This document shows positions 52,185-62,421 of a DNA stretch of 64,000 nt, in pieces. The stretch spans positions 186,001 through 250,000 of the forward strand of contig NZ_BOSG01000003.1 of NCBI RefSeq assembly GCF_018403225.1, read 5' to 3'. Origin of the DNA: Paenibacillus sp. J23TS9. GTDB taxonomy: Bacteria; Bacillota; Bacilli; Paenibacillales; Paenibacillaceae. The notes beneath the pieces are model-generated. The model was not told the DNA's origin and ran no database searches. It saw only the letters and a list, made by a program, of their open reading frames with translations. Each line of letters begins with the position of its first letter. Position 1 is the first letter of the stretch. A program made the position numbers and the translations under genes.

Positions 52185-53084
52185 TTAATTCGCCGACCTT
52201 TCTACCATTAAAATACTCTTCGCAAAGGAAATCCACTCCCGCGCCGCAAAGGACAGGTAACGATCCTTACGCCAAATCATCCCGAGTTGCCAGGGAATCG
52301 ACGGATTAATGAGGGGTAAAATGCGAATCCGCTCCTGATTCACCTCGCGGCAGATGGTCTCCGGCAGCAGCGCGATACCCAAATTGGCCGCCACCATGCC
52401 GCTGATCAGATCCCATTGGGAGCTTTCATACACGATACGCGGCTGAAAGCCGACCCGGACGCATTCCGAAATAATCCGGTCATGCAGCGCAAAATCCTCC
52501 CGGAACAGCACAAAGCTCTCGTCCGCCAACTCGACTAGCGGCACGGCCCCGCGACCGGACAGCCGATGTGAAGGATGAACGAGCAGCATCAGATTTTCCC
52601 TGGCAAAAGAGAAATAGTGAAAGAGATCATCTTCAGTCGGCAGAACTGCCACGCCAACATCCAGCAGTCCGCTCTCCACATCCTTTTCTACCTTTCTGGC
52701 TCCATCTTCAAACACCTGCATCGTTACCTGAGGATACCTTTTGTGAAACTGGCCGATGACTTCGGGGAAAAAGCTGGAGCCGACCATGGGCGGCAACCCA
52801 AGGCGGATATGCCCCTTTTGCAGGTTTTTCAAATCCCCCAGCTCGGCGGACAAGCTTTGAAAGGATTTGACGATCGGCTGCGCCTGCTCGTATATAATTC
52901 TGCCCGCGTCTGTCAGCTCAATTCTTTTATTCGAGCGGTCAAACAACGTCACGCCAAGCTCGTCCTCAATATTACGGATCGTCTTGCTGATTGTTGGCTG
53001 TGTAATATATAGGGATTCAGCGGCCTTCGTGAAGCTCTGAAGACGAGCCACCTCCATAAAATATTGCAGATGCCTGATATCCAT
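52185..53084 (-). CDS. LysR-family regulator, CidR/YwbI-like
   Basis: The 299-residue regulator has an N-terminal HTH (HLQYFMEVARLQSFTKAAESLYITQPTISKTIRNIEDELGVTLFDRS) and a periplasmic-binding-like effector domain of LysR type. It is divergent from a CidA/CidB-like pair, the same layout as B. subtilis ywbI-ywbHG. CidR-type proteins respond to acetate or pyruvate overflow. The Met at 53084 has GGGAGGATG at 8 nt; the longer upstream frame lacks one. Confidence 0.92.
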   Translation of the reverse strand: MDIRHLQYFMEVARLQSFTKAAESLYITQPTISKTIRNIEDELGVTLFDRSNKRIELTDAGRIIYEQAQPIVKSFQSLSAELGDLKNLQKGHIRLGLPPMVGSSFFPEVIGQFHKRYPQVTMQVFEDGARKVEKDVESGLLDVGVAVLPTEDDLFHYFSFARENLMLLVHPSHRLSGRGAVPLVELADESFVLFREDFALHDRIISECVRVGFQPRIVYESSQWDLISGMVAANLGIALLPETICREVNQERIRILPLINPSIPWQLGMIWRKDRYLSFAAREWISFAKSILMVERSAN

Positions 53085-53132
53085 GCCCTCATCCTCCCTT
53101 TCAATGGCTATAAGTGACATATAGAAATATGG

Positions 53133-53203
53133 AATGATGATCATTCGTTTTATTCATTTTACCTATGAAAATAACTGATGTAAAATTTTCATATAAATGA
53201 AAG
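53133..53203 (+). promoter_or_regulatory. Putative LysR-binding region before cidA-like gene
   Basis: Three inverted repeats lie in this gap: AATGAT-G-ATCATT (53133-53145), TTCAT-N7-ATGAA at about 53154-53167, and TTTCAT-ATAA-ATGAAA (53188-53203) ending at the ribosome site. Their ATTCAT/ATGAA half-sites are related. LysR sites usually have such dyads. Confidence 0.45.
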
Positions 53204-53215
53204 GAGAGAATCCCT

Positions 53216-53590
53216 TTGAACAATATTGTAAAAGGTACGGTGCAGGTAGCGGCACTGATGGGTTTTTCGCTGCTGATGAACAAGCTGGCCGAACTTTTGC
53301 ATTTGCCGATACCCGGCAGCATTCTCGGGATTATCGTGATATTTATCTTACTGGAGACCGGCATTCTCCGCCTGGAATGGATCGAACTCGGAGCGAATTG
53401 GCTGCTTGCAGAGCTGCTGCTCTTCTTCATCCCGGCCGCTGTCGGTGTCATGAAATATATCCCCATGCTGGAAAGTGACGGTGTACGCATCTTGATCGTG
53501 GTCATTTTCAGCACATTTATCGTTATGGCCAGCTCCGGCTTGCTCGCATCCCGGATTACCAAACAAAAGGAACGGAGGACTTCCCCATGA
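53216..53590 (+). CDS. CidA/LrgA-family holin-like protein (YwbH-like)
   Basis: This 124-residue protein with four hydrophobic helices belongs to the CidA/LrgA family; ALMGFSLLMNKLAELLHLPIPGSILGIIVIFILL and FFIPAAVGVMKYIPML are characteristic. CidA/LrgA proteins influence autolysis, pyruvate transport and cell death in Firmicutes. The TTG start has AAGGAG at 10 nt. It overlaps the CidB-like gene by 4 bp and is controlled, by context, by the divergent LysR protein. Confidence 0.9.
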   Translation: MNNIVKGTVQVAALMGFSLLMNKLAELLHLPIPGSILGIIVIFILLETGILRLEWIELGANWLLAELLLFFIPAAVGVMKYIPMLESDGVRILIVVIFSTFIVMASSGLLASRITKQKERRTSP

Positions 53591-54267
53591 TCGGCCTGAT
53601 CTGTCTGCTGGTTACACTCGGCATTTACGCCGTATGCAAACGCGTGTATGCCAAGCGACCCAAGGTTTACCTGTCGCCGCTCCTGATTACCCCCATCATC
53701 GTTATCTTTATTTTGATCTGGGCCGAGATTCCTTATGAATCTTATAATTCAGGCGGCAAATGGCTGAGCAGTCTGCTCCAGCCGGCTACTATCGCTTTTG
53801 CCATTCCATTGTATAAAAACTTCAAGGTGCTCAAAAAGCACGCCGTCGAAATTATCGTCAGCGTGCTCACCGGTTCATGTATTGCGATGATCTCATCTGT
53901 ATTCCTGGCCAAATGGCTGCACTTAAGCTCTTCGCTCGTGACCAGCCTGATTCCGCGCTCCATCACCACCCCGATCGCCATGAATGTATCGCAGGTCATT
54001 GGTGGTGTGCCCAACATAACGGCTGTCTTTGTCATTATTACGGGACTGCTAGGCTCCATGATCGGACCGATGGTGCTCCGCATTTTCAAAATTGACAACG
54101 ATATCGCGCGCGGCATTCTGTTCGGTACCAGCTCGCACGGCACGGGCACCTCCAAGGCCTTTGAGCTCAGCTCATTGTCCGGGACCATTTCCAGCATCTC
54201 AATGATCCTGGCCGCCCTGTTCACGCTTGGAGCCGCGCCGCTCATGATGGCCGTCCTGATGCGTTAA
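53587..54267 (+). CDS. CidB/LrgB-family membrane protein (YwbG-like)
   Basis: The 226-residue partner has about seven hydrophobic helices and the family blocks YLSPLLITPIIVIFILIWA, RSITTPIAMNVSQVIGGVPNITAVFVIITGLLGSMIGP and GILFGTSSHGTGTSKAFELSS. It works with the CidA-like protein; in B. subtilis related pairs have been shown to move pyruvate. It starts with an ATGA overlap to the upstream gene. Confidence 0.92.
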   Translation: MIGLICLLVTLGIYAVCKRVYAKRPKVYLSPLLITPIIVIFILIWAEIPYESYNSGGKWLSSLLQPATIAFAIPLYKNFKVLKKHAVEIIVSVLTGSCIAMISSVFLAKWLHLSSSLVTSLIPRSITTPIAMNVSQVIGGVPNITAVFVIITGLLGSMIGPMVLRIFKIDNDIARGILFGTSSHGTGTSKAFELSSLSGTISSISMILAALFTLGAAPLMMAVLMR

Positions 54268-54283
54268 AGGCTTTTCCCTACTA

Positions 54284-55264
54284 TTAATAGCTGATGCGGA
54301 CCGGCTTGCCGGAAGCTGCCGACTCCAGTGCGGCGCAGGTTACAGCCTGCGTCCTGCAGGCATCCGCATAATCGGACCTTATACGGGAGCTATCACCTGT
54401 GCGCAGCGCATGGATGAAGGCTTCCGTTTCTTTTACATAGGGATTCGACTGCTCCAGATATTCCGTCTGCTCGCCAGGACGTGCTGCATGAAGCCGCTGC
54501 GGATTCCAGTCCAGTACGCCTTGATCCGTATAGAAGGTTAGCCCGGTTTGGCTGAGGCCTGCTCCCTCCGGCAGTATACAGGTATTGGAGATGTTGGCTG
54601 CCAGGCCATTAGCCAGCTTAAGCGTGACTGTGCCCACATCCGCAACCTCCATGCCATCCACCTGCTCATGCTTGATGCGATTTCCGTAAAGCGCATACAC
54701 TTCTTCCACCTCGCCGGCCAAGTAACGCAGCAAGTCCACCAAATGGGTTGTTTGCTCGATAAACTGCCCGCCTGATCCATGTTGACGTCTCCACCAGGAT
54801 ACACCCGGCATGCTGTCCATCCAGCGCCCGAGCATCATGCCTGTTTTCTGCTGTTTCAGCAGCTCCTTCAGCTTGTCCATGTTGGATTGATAACGGAAAT
54901 GATAACCGACCGAGGTAAGCAGCTTTGCTTCCGCAATCTGACCCATTAAGGCATGTGGAAGTTCCGTATCCAGCCCCAGCGGTTTTTCTACCAAAAAAGG
55001 AATACGGCGGCGTATCAGCTCTTCTTCTATGGCTCCATGCGACATCGGCGGCACGCAGATATACACCGCATCCAGTCGTTCTGCATCCAGCATTTCATGC
55101 AAATCGCCATAGCTGGCTGCCCCATAGGCCCGAGCCTTCTGTTCCGCCTTCTCCCTGCTTGTTCCAAGAAAAGCTTGCACCTTCACGCCTTCGGCTGCCG
55201 CAAGAATGTCGGCATGTACCTGGCTGAACCAGCCCGTTCCGATGATTCCGATCTGAAGCGTCAT
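54284..55264 (-). CDS. Gfo/Idh/MocA-family oxidoreductase
   Basis: The 326-residue enzyme has an N-terminal NAD(P) fold (IGIIGTGWFSQVHADIL near residue 5), AVYICVPPMSHGAIEEELIRRRIPFLVEKPLGLD with the EKP catalytic Lys, and the C-terminal sheet with GSGGQFIEQTTHLVDLLRYLAGEVEEV. It is likely to act on a sugar or inositol derivative; the substrate is unknown. The Met at 55264 follows AAAGGTGGGGG. It stands alone, downstream of the DinG-like gene on the same strand. Confidence 0.9.
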   Translation of the reverse strand: MTLQIGIIGTGWFSQVHADILAAAEGVKVQAFLGTSREKAEQKARAYGAASYGDLHEMLDAERLDAVYICVPPMSHGAIEEELIRRRIPFLVEKPLGLDTELPHALMGQIAEAKLLTSVGYHFRYQSNMDKLKELLKQQKTGMMLGRWMDSMPGVSWWRRQHGSGGQFIEQTTHLVDLLRYLAGEVEEVYALYGNRIKHEQVDGMEVADVGTVTLKLANGLAANISNTCILPEGAGLSQTGLTFYTDQGVLDWNPQRLHAARPGEQTEYLEQSNPYVKETEAFIHALRTGDSSRIRSDYADACRTQAVTCAALESAASGKPVRISY

Positions 55265-55366
55265 GAATCCCCCACCTTTACGCATATTTACACTACACTA
55301 TACATGACACCCGGAGCGCAGGCTATCTCTCTTTTCAACCGTTCTAAGGAACGGCTTTGATGCTTT

Positions 55367-57661
55367 TCAGCCCTTCCATTCGTCAGGAAGCAGCTCCCGG
55401 TAATGCGGCTGCAAGAAGCGGTCATCGATCAACAACAGCACCCCTTCATCCTGTTCCGAGCGGATCAGCCTGCCTCCCGCCTGAAGCACCTTGTTCATCC
55501 CGGGCAGCACATAAGCATAATCGTAGCCGTTTTTGCCCTCGCCGTTAAAATAATCCCGAATCAGGTTCCGCTCCAGCCCCAGCTGAGGCAATCCAACGCC
55601 GACAACAGCCACACCGATCAGGCGGTCCCCCTGTAAATCGATGCCTTCCGAGAAAATGCCGCCAAGCACAGCGAAGCCCACCAGCGTCTCACGGTTATCT
55701 GCCTGAAAAGCATCCAAAAATCTCTCGCGTTCTTCCTCAGCCATGCCGGAGCCCTGCACAATCGTCTGTACCCCGGAGTACCTGTCTGCAAAATCCTCAT
55801 ACACGCTTTGCAAATATTGATACGAGGGGAAAAAGATCATATAATTGCCGGTCCGCTCCGCAATGAGCTTATACAGCAAATCGGCGAGCTGCTCCCGCGT
55901 CCGTTCCCGGTCGCGGTATCTGGTGGAAAGAGGATGAATCCGGACATCCAGCTGTTCACGATGGAACGGAGAGGCAACAGAGATGCTGTAATCCTCCGAA
56001 TCTGCGCCCAGCATGTCCCTGTAATAGGACAGGGGCGACAGCGTTGCAGAGAAAAACACCGCCGAACGGAATCCTTTATCCGCCTGCGAGAGTAAGTAGG
56101 ACGGATCAAGACAGAACATCCGCAGGGTGACATCGCTGCGCTGGACCTCTGCACAGGTAATATAGCGGCTGTCATAAAGCTTCGCCGTACGGATGAAGTT
56201 TTGGGCGGCAAAATACGTATCCAGCAGCAGCTCCCGGTTCTCGCCTCCAGCGGCCAGCACCCGCTCAGCCTCGCCCGCGAAAACTTCCAGAAGGCTCACA
56301 AGCTCATCCGGCACTTCCTTGGACAGCTGCTGACGGGTATCGCCGCAGGCTTTTTTGAGCTCAATAAAGTACTTGTTCACGGTATCCGCCGCCTTGGAAA
56401 TGGACGGGTTCACGGACTTATAATCCCGTTTCAGCTGCAGAAAATCAACCTTGCCGATGGCTGCGGAGAACATTTCCCGGCCCCTGTCCACCAGATTATG
56501 CGCCTCATCTACCAGCAGCACCGTTCGCTTCTTCTGCTCCTCGATCAGCCGTTTAAGCGATACGCGCGGATCAAAAATATAGTTATAGTCGCAGATGACC
56601 GCATCAACGGCATATGCTGTATCCAGTGAAAACTCAAAAGGACATACCCTATGCTTGCGGGCATACTGCTCCAGCACCTGCCGCGTCATCATCGTTTCAT
56701 GGGAGAGGATATCAAGAACCGCTCCGTTAATCCGGTCATAGTATCCATCGGCATAAGGGCAGGCTTCTTTGCTGCAGAGGGTCTCTTCCTGAAAGCATAC
56801 TTTATCCTTCGCCGTAATCGTAAGCGCCTGCAGATGCAGTCCTCTCCCCTCCATCAGCGCCAGTGCCTGCTCAGCAGCAGTACGGGTAATCGTCTTGGCC
56901 GTCAGATAGAAAATCTGCTGAAGATGGCCTTCACCGATGGCCTTTACCGAAGGAAACAGGGTGGAGATCGTCTTACCGATCCCTGTAGGCGCCTTGGCAA
57001 ACAGTTTTTTCTTCTCCTTGATGGCACCATATACAGCTCCAGCCAGTTTCCGCTGGCCTTCCCGGTACGATTCGAAAGGAAAAGGAAGCGTCTGAATGCT
57101 TTCATCTCTGATTCTGGCATTTTCCAGACGAAGCACGGCATATGGAGCGTATTGTCCAACTACGCTTTTCACGAAATCTTCAAGTTCCGCCGACGTAAAT
57201 GCACGATTGAAACGTTTTTCTTCACCTGTTCCTGAATCAACGTACGTCAGTTGTACACCGATCCGGTCAAGTTCTTGTTCCTTAGCCACGATATAGGCAT
57301 AGACCTGCGCCTGCGCCCAATGTACGGGTCGTCCACCCTCCAGCATGTCCAGTCCAGCCGAAGTCGATTTAATTTCATCGATCATCCAGCCCTCATCCGT
57401 TTGAATGAGTCCATCGCATCTTCCTTCAATCCGGTAAATAACACCATCAAGGGGAATTTCCGCTTTGAGGTAAACCTCTTTTTGATCCCCTTCCTGATAT
57501 GTCCGCTGCACCTGCTGGTGAATCCTCGTACCCTCATGCATGGCGCTGGCGGTCCGGAATCCGGAATCAATGCTTCCGCTTCTGAATACATATTCCACGA
57601 GCGGCCTTACTGAAATATGGACGACATTCGCTTCCAGGTCTTTGCCGGACAATAAGATCAC
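55367..57661 (-). CDS. Cas4-like nuclease/DinG (XPD)-like helicase fusion
   Basis: The 764-residue protein joins a PD-(D/E)XK domain (ARIH-type HEGTRIHQQV, GRCDGLI, then IDEIKST with D and ExK) to an XPD/DinG-like superfamily 2 helicase. Helicase motifs are APTGIGKTIST (Walker A), VDEAHN (DEAH), FFSATLSP and the final GGIFSEGIDLQG and QAGGRLIRSEQDEG. Four Cys between motif Ia and II (KVCFQEETLCSKEACPYADG... HRVCPFE) fit an Fe-S cluster. It likely unwinds DNA in repair. The GTG start at 57661 has AAGGGG at 5-7 nt. Confidence 0.88.
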   Translation of the reverse strand: MILLSGKDLEANVVHISVRPLVEYVFRSGSIDSGFRTASAMHEGTRIHQQVQRTYQEGDQKEVYLKAEIPLDGVIYRIEGRCDGLIQTDEGWMIDEIKSTSAGLDMLEGGRPVHWAQAQVYAYIVAKEQELDRIGVQLTYVDSGTGEEKRFNRAFTSAELEDFVKSVVGQYAPYAVLRLENARIRDESIQTLPFPFESYREGQRKLAGAVYGAIKEKKKLFAKAPTGIGKTISTLFPSVKAIGEGHLQQIFYLTAKTITRTAAEQALALMEGRGLHLQALTITAKDKVCFQEETLCSKEACPYADGYYDRINGAVLDILSHETMMTRQVLEQYARKHRVCPFEFSLDTAYAVDAVICDYNYIFDPRVSLKRLIEEQKKRTVLLVDEAHNLVDRGREMFSAAIGKVDFLQLKRDYKSVNPSISKAADTVNKYFIELKKACGDTRQQLSKEVPDELVSLLEVFAGEAERVLAAGGENRELLLDTYFAAQNFIRTAKLYDSRYITCAEVQRSDVTLRMFCLDPSYLLSQADKGFRSAVFFSATLSPLSYYRDMLGADSEDYSISVASPFHREQLDVRIHPLSTRYRDRERTREQLADLLYKLIAERTGNYMIFFPSYQYLQSVYEDFADRYSGVQTIVQGSGMAEEERERFLDAFQADNRETLVGFAVLGGIFSEGIDLQGDRLIGVAVVGVGLPQLGLERNLIRDYFNGEGKNGYDYAYVLPGMNKVLQAGGRLIRSEQDEGVLLLIDDRFLQPHYRELLPDEWKG

Positions 57662-57754
57662 CCGTTCCCCTTTTATTTTTTATCATCATACCATAACCTT
57701 AAAAGAGAGCCCACTTCCGCTCATGCCGTTAGGTTAAATATTCCATAAAATTGT

Positions 57755-57774
57755 CTGAAATGTTTCAGAAAATA
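57755..57774. promoter_or_regulatory. Palindrome and CodY-like box upstream of gdhA
   Basis: CTGAAATGTTTCAG (57755-57768) is a perfect 14-bp palindrome, and ATGTTTCAGAAAATA (57760-57774) matches the CodY box AATTTTCWGAAAATT at 12 of 15. It lies about 45 bp upstream of the -35. CodY control of nitrogen metabolism is plausible but not shown. Confidence 0.35.
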
Positions 57775-57816
57775 AAAAAAATTTTAAATTCAATGCCTAT
57801 TTAAAGTATTAAAGGG

Positions 57817-57846
57817 TTGAAGAATTCCAGACTTCTCGTGTATAAT
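57817..57846 (+). promoter_or_regulatory. SigA promoter of gdhA
   Basis: TTGAAG (57817-57822), an 18-bp spacer and a perfect TATAAT (57841-57846). The expected start near 57853 leaves a leader of about 100 nt with a large hairpin. Confidence 0.75.
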
Positions 57847-57860
57847 TCTTGTTTAAATAC

Positions 57861-57930
57861 AGATTCATGCTTACAGAATGCGTGAGCCTTTAGAAAACTA
57901 AATGCTTCAGCATTCTGTAATCTTGAATCT
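57861..57930 (+). promoter_or_regulatory. Long hairpin in the gdhA 5' leader
   Basis: Arms of 21 nt (57861-57881 and 57910-57930) pair at 19 of 21 positions, and the intervening 28 nt fold further through GAGC/GCTT and TTTAG/CTAAA to an AAAA loop. The whole 70 nt is thus nearly one palindrome. It ends 8 nt before the AAGGAGA ribosome site. No T-run follows, so it is not a terminator; stabilising or translational control is more likely. A small inverted-repeat element is the alternative. Confidence 0.72.
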
Positions 57931-57939
57931 AGGGAATAA

Positions 57940-59331
<1,392 letters not shown>

Positions 59332-59355
59332 TTTGTTCTTCTTATAAATTAAACG

Positions 59356-59423
59356 AAAAAGCATTCGGATAACCGGAATGAGTGATGTATCCACTCTCTT
59401 CCGGCAGCCGGATGCTTTTTTTT
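59356..59423 (+). terminator. Terminator after gdhA
   Basis: AAAAAGCATTCGG pairs with CCGGATGCTTTTT across about 40 nt that itself contains pairing CCGG blocks, and ends in a seven- to eight-T run. Confidence 0.88.
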
Positions 59424-59490
59424 GACTGTTACATAAACCGGTTATTAGAAAGTTTTCCTCATCGATACCCACATAGGTATCTACCAAGCT

Positions 59491-59519
59491 TTGACTTCTT
59501 CACTCTACCGGGGCATAAT
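59491..59519 (+). promoter_or_regulatory. SigA promoter of the LTA-synthase-family gene
   Basis: TTGACT (59491-59496), a 17-bp spacer and CATAAT (59514-59519). It lies about 65 nt before the GTG start. Confidence 0.7.
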
Positions 59520-59582
59520 GTTTTTATTAATGTAAAAGCTAATACGCTAAGTTGTTTATCCACAACGGAGGGAAGTTGTGTC

Positions 59583-61433
59583 GTGTCACGTGAATCTATT
59601 ACTCATTTTTTCAAAAAGCCGTTCATTCTTTTTACGATCATTTTGCTGCTAAAAGGATATTTAGCATGGGCCGTAACCTTCGGCGACTGGCTGCCATGGA
59701 AGGTATTGATTACAGAATTACCGTTTACCTGGCTGTTGTTCTGCTTGATTGAATTGTTCTCATCCAAACGAAAGTTAATGAACTACACCATCGTGAATCT
59801 AATTCTCACCGCGGTCTTTTTTGCGGTCATTATGTATTTCAAATACTACGGCGTTATCGTCACCTATCATGCCCTGGCTCAGGTCAATCAGGTGACAGAG
59901 GTGAAAAGCAGCGTATTTTCGCTGATGGATCCTTACTACCTGCTTGTATTTGCTGACATCATCGTGCTGTTTGTCCTGCTGCTCAAAAGCCGCAAGGTCA
60001 AAGCATGGAGACTCGGCCTCAAACGAAAACCCAGCAAGAGCATTGTATCCGTCGTGTTCTTTCTTTGTCTGATGATCTGTTTGTTCAACATCCTGCCGAA
60101 TCGTGCCAGCATGAACGAAATCAAAAAAGCTCAGCAGATGGGGATTTTGAATTACGAAGCGTATACGATTCTTTCGCTTAAGAAGGAAGAGCTCGTTCCG
60201 CTGAAGAACATCGATCAGGCATCCATCGACAAGCTGAAGGGAATCACCGTACCGAAGAACCCTCAGTATTATGGAAATGCAAAAGGAAAGAACCTGATCA
60301 TCATCCAGCTCGAATCTTTCCAAAACTTCCTGATTAACATGAAAATTGACGGCAAGGAAATTACGCCGAACATGAACAAGCTCGCCAATGAGAACCTGTA
60401 TTTTTCGAATTTCAACCAGCAGGTAGGTCAAGGAAATACATCGGATGCTGAATTTGTGGTGAATACGTCCTTTTATGTTCCGCCTGATGGCGCGGCAACC
60501 CAGAAGTTCGTCGACAAGAAACTGCCGAGTCTGCCGCGGCTGATGGAACAGAACGGCTACAATACCGTAACCCTGCATACTAATGACGTGCATTTCTGGA
60601 ACCGCGAGGAGCTATACTCATCCCTTGGCTTCCAGCATTACTATGACCAGTCTTTCTTCGGCAAGGATGACATGGTGTTCTTCGGGCCTTCTGATGAAGT
60701 GCTGTACGCTAAGTCTACCGATAAGCTGCAGGAAATGGATCAGGAGGATAAGCCATTTTATGCCCAGATCATCTCCATGTCGGCACATCATCCGTTCACC
60801 ATACCGGAAAACAAATACAAGATGGAGCTCCCTGAACGGTATCAAGGTACTTTTGTCGGAGACTACATCCGCGCCCAGAACTATGCCGATTACGCGCTCG
60901 GCCAGATGATCGACGACCTGAAGCAAAAAGGACTCTGGGACGACAGCATGATCGTCCTGTACGGTGACCACATGGGACTCCCGATTTATTCGCTGGATCA
61001 TGATGACAAGGAGCTCATGAAGGAAATCTACGGGCATGAATATTCGTATACCGACATGCTCAACATCCCGCTCATCATTGCCGGCAGCGGCGTCCAGCAC
61101 GAGCAAATCCGCGATGAGATTGGCGGCCAGTTAGACATTATGCCGACCGTTGCCAATCTCCTGGGTATCTCCATGAAGGATCATATCCATTTCGGTCAAG
61201 ACCTGCTCAACCAGACCTATAATCTGATTCCTGAGCGGTATTACCTCCCTACCGGCTCCTTCCTGAACGATAACGCCATGTTCATGTCGGGCAGCGGCTA
61301 TGAGGATGGATCCCAGTATCCGCTGAGCGGTAAAGATTCCGTCGGCAAAGGTACGACCGAGGATGAATACAATCGCGCCCTGAAGCTGCTGAACCTGTCC
61401 GACAGCTATGTGAACCAGCAGCCGAAGAAGTAA
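59583..61433 (+). CDS. Lipoteichoic acid synthase-family protein (LtaS-like)
   Basis: The 616-residue protein has five N-terminal helices and a large extracellular sulfatase-fold domain. The catalytic Thr lies in GQGNTSDAEFVVNTSF, and metal ligands are the Glu in IIQLESFQN, then VLYGDHMGLPIYS (Asp, His). It matches the LtaS/YqgS/YfnI group, which polymerises or primes glycerol-phosphate chains from phosphatidylglycerol. Whether this is the main synthase or a primase-like paralogue cannot be read. The GTG at 59583 has GGAGG at 12 nt; a longer frame upstream would lie within the leader and is rejected. Confidence 0.92.
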   Translation: MSRESITHFFKKPFILFTIILLLKGYLAWAVTFGDWLPWKVLITELPFTWLLFCLIELFSSKRKLMNYTIVNLILTAVFFAVIMYFKYYGVIVTYHALAQVNQVTEVKSSVFSLMDPYYLLVFADIIVLFVLLLKSRKVKAWRLGLKRKPSKSIVSVVFFLCLMICLFNILPNRASMNEIKKAQQMGILNYEAYTILSLKKEELVPLKNIDQASIDKLKGITVPKNPQYYGNAKGKNLIIIQLESFQNFLINMKIDGKEITPNMNKLANENLYFSNFNQQVGQGNTSDAEFVVNTSFYVPPDGAATQKFVDKKLPSLPRLMEQNGYNTVTLHTNDVHFWNREELYSSLGFQHYYDQSFFGKDDMVFFGPSDEVLYAKSTDKLQEMDQEDKPFYAQIISMSAHHPFTIPENKYKMELPERYQGTFVGDYIRAQNYADYALGQMIDDLKQKGLWDDSMIVLYGDHMGLPIYSLDHDDKELMKEIYGHEYSYTDMLNIPLIIAGSGVQHEQIRDEIGGQLDIMPTVANLLGISMKDHIHFGQDLLNQTYNLIPERYYLPTGSFLNDNAMFMSGSGYEDGSQYPLSGKDSVGKGTTEDEYNRALKLLNLSDSYVNQQPKK

Positions 61434-61481
61434 AACGGCAGCTGTTACATTGGAGGCTGATTGTATTCCCTCCCAAACCTA

Positions 61482-61520
61482 AAGAAGTCTCGCCCGGGCC
61501 GGGTGAGACTTCTTTTTTTT
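61482..61520. terminator. Bidirectional terminator between LtaS-like and response-regulator genes
   Basis: AAGAAGTCTCGCCCG with its complement (one G-T pair) and a short loop, ending in a run of eight T. Confidence 0.92.
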
Positions 61521-61535
61521 GCACATATCCTATTT

Positions 61536-62309
61536 TCATTTGGCATTACGCTTCTTGTAATCCTTCGGGGTCATTTGCACCATCCGCTTGAACAGCTTGT
61601 TGAAATACACAGGATCGCTGTAACCGACCAGCTGCGAGATCTGGTAGTTTTTCAAATCCGGATGATCAATCAGGAACTGCTTGGCCTTTTCAATCCGTAC
61701 TTCAATCAGATAATCCGTGATCGTATGGCCTGTTTTGTTCTTGAACAGGCGGCTAATGTAGCTCGGACTCATGCCGGTCGTCTCAACGAGACGCTCCAGT
61801 TCAAAATTTTTATCATATTCTTTATCCAGGAATCCTTTGATCTGATCCACGACATAATGCTCGCCTGCCTCATGATCAGACAAGTCTCCGGTACCCTCTA
61901 CTGCTTCTGCAGCCCGGGTATCGTTACCACCTGCATTCTTATTCTTCAAGTTCTTAAGCAGCTCATAGAGCTGCATTTTATCGATCGGCTTCAACAGATA
62001 ATCCATCACGCCGAAACGGAGCGCTTGGCGCGCATACTCAAACTCGCTGAAACCGCTTAGTACAATGATCGCAATCCGATCCATTTTGTCTCTAACATGC
62101 TCAATAAGACGCAGTCCGTCCATCATCGGCATTTTAATGTCCGTGATGAGACAGTCCACCTCACCCGGATCGGTTTTGGACAGTCGATTCAGCGCATCCA
62201 TCCCGTTGCCATATGATCCTATAACTTGTACGTCGAGATCCATCCTGGATATGATCTTTTCCAATCCAAGCCGGATCACTTCTTCATCGTCCACAATCAT
62301 GATATTCAA
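61536..62309 (-). CDS. Response regulator with AraC-type DNA-binding domain (YesN-like)
   Basis: The 257-residue regulator has a receiver domain (NIMIVDDEEVIRLGLEKII, phospho-acceptor Asp in CLITDIKMPMMDG, LSGFSEFEYARQALRFGVMDYLLKPI) and a C-terminal AraC domain with two HTH motifs (FELERLVETTGMSPSYISRLFKNKTGHTITDYL and NYQISQLVGYSDPVYFNKLFKRMVQMTPKDYKK). Such regulators commonly control adjacent sugar ABC transporters in Paenibacillus. The TTG at 62309 follows GGGAGTGAT; the Met at 62300 is an alternative. No sensor kinase is in view; one may lie beyond the right edge. It is 112 bp downstream of the permease genes on the same strand. Confidence 0.92.
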   Translation of the reverse strand: MNIMIVDDEEVIRLGLEKIISRMDLDVQVIGSYGNGMDALNRLSKTDPGEVDCLITDIKMPMMDGLRLIEHVRDKMDRIAIIVLSGFSEFEYARQALRFGVMDYLLKPIDKMQLYELLKNLKNKNAGGNDTRAAEAVEGTGDLSDHEAGEHYVVDQIKGFLDKEYDKNFELERLVETTGMSPSYISRLFKNKTGHTITDYLIEVRIEKAKQFLIDHPDLKNYQISQLVGYSDPVYFNKLFKRMVQMTPKDYKKRNAK

Positions 62310-62421
62310 GGATTATCACTCCCTTTCGCTGTATGCCCTTACGCGCATGAGAGTAGAGTACACCGGATGCTGCGCATAAGTCCTGTAGGCATAGGCCCCG
62401 CGGGTCAAGGGAATCCGAGGT

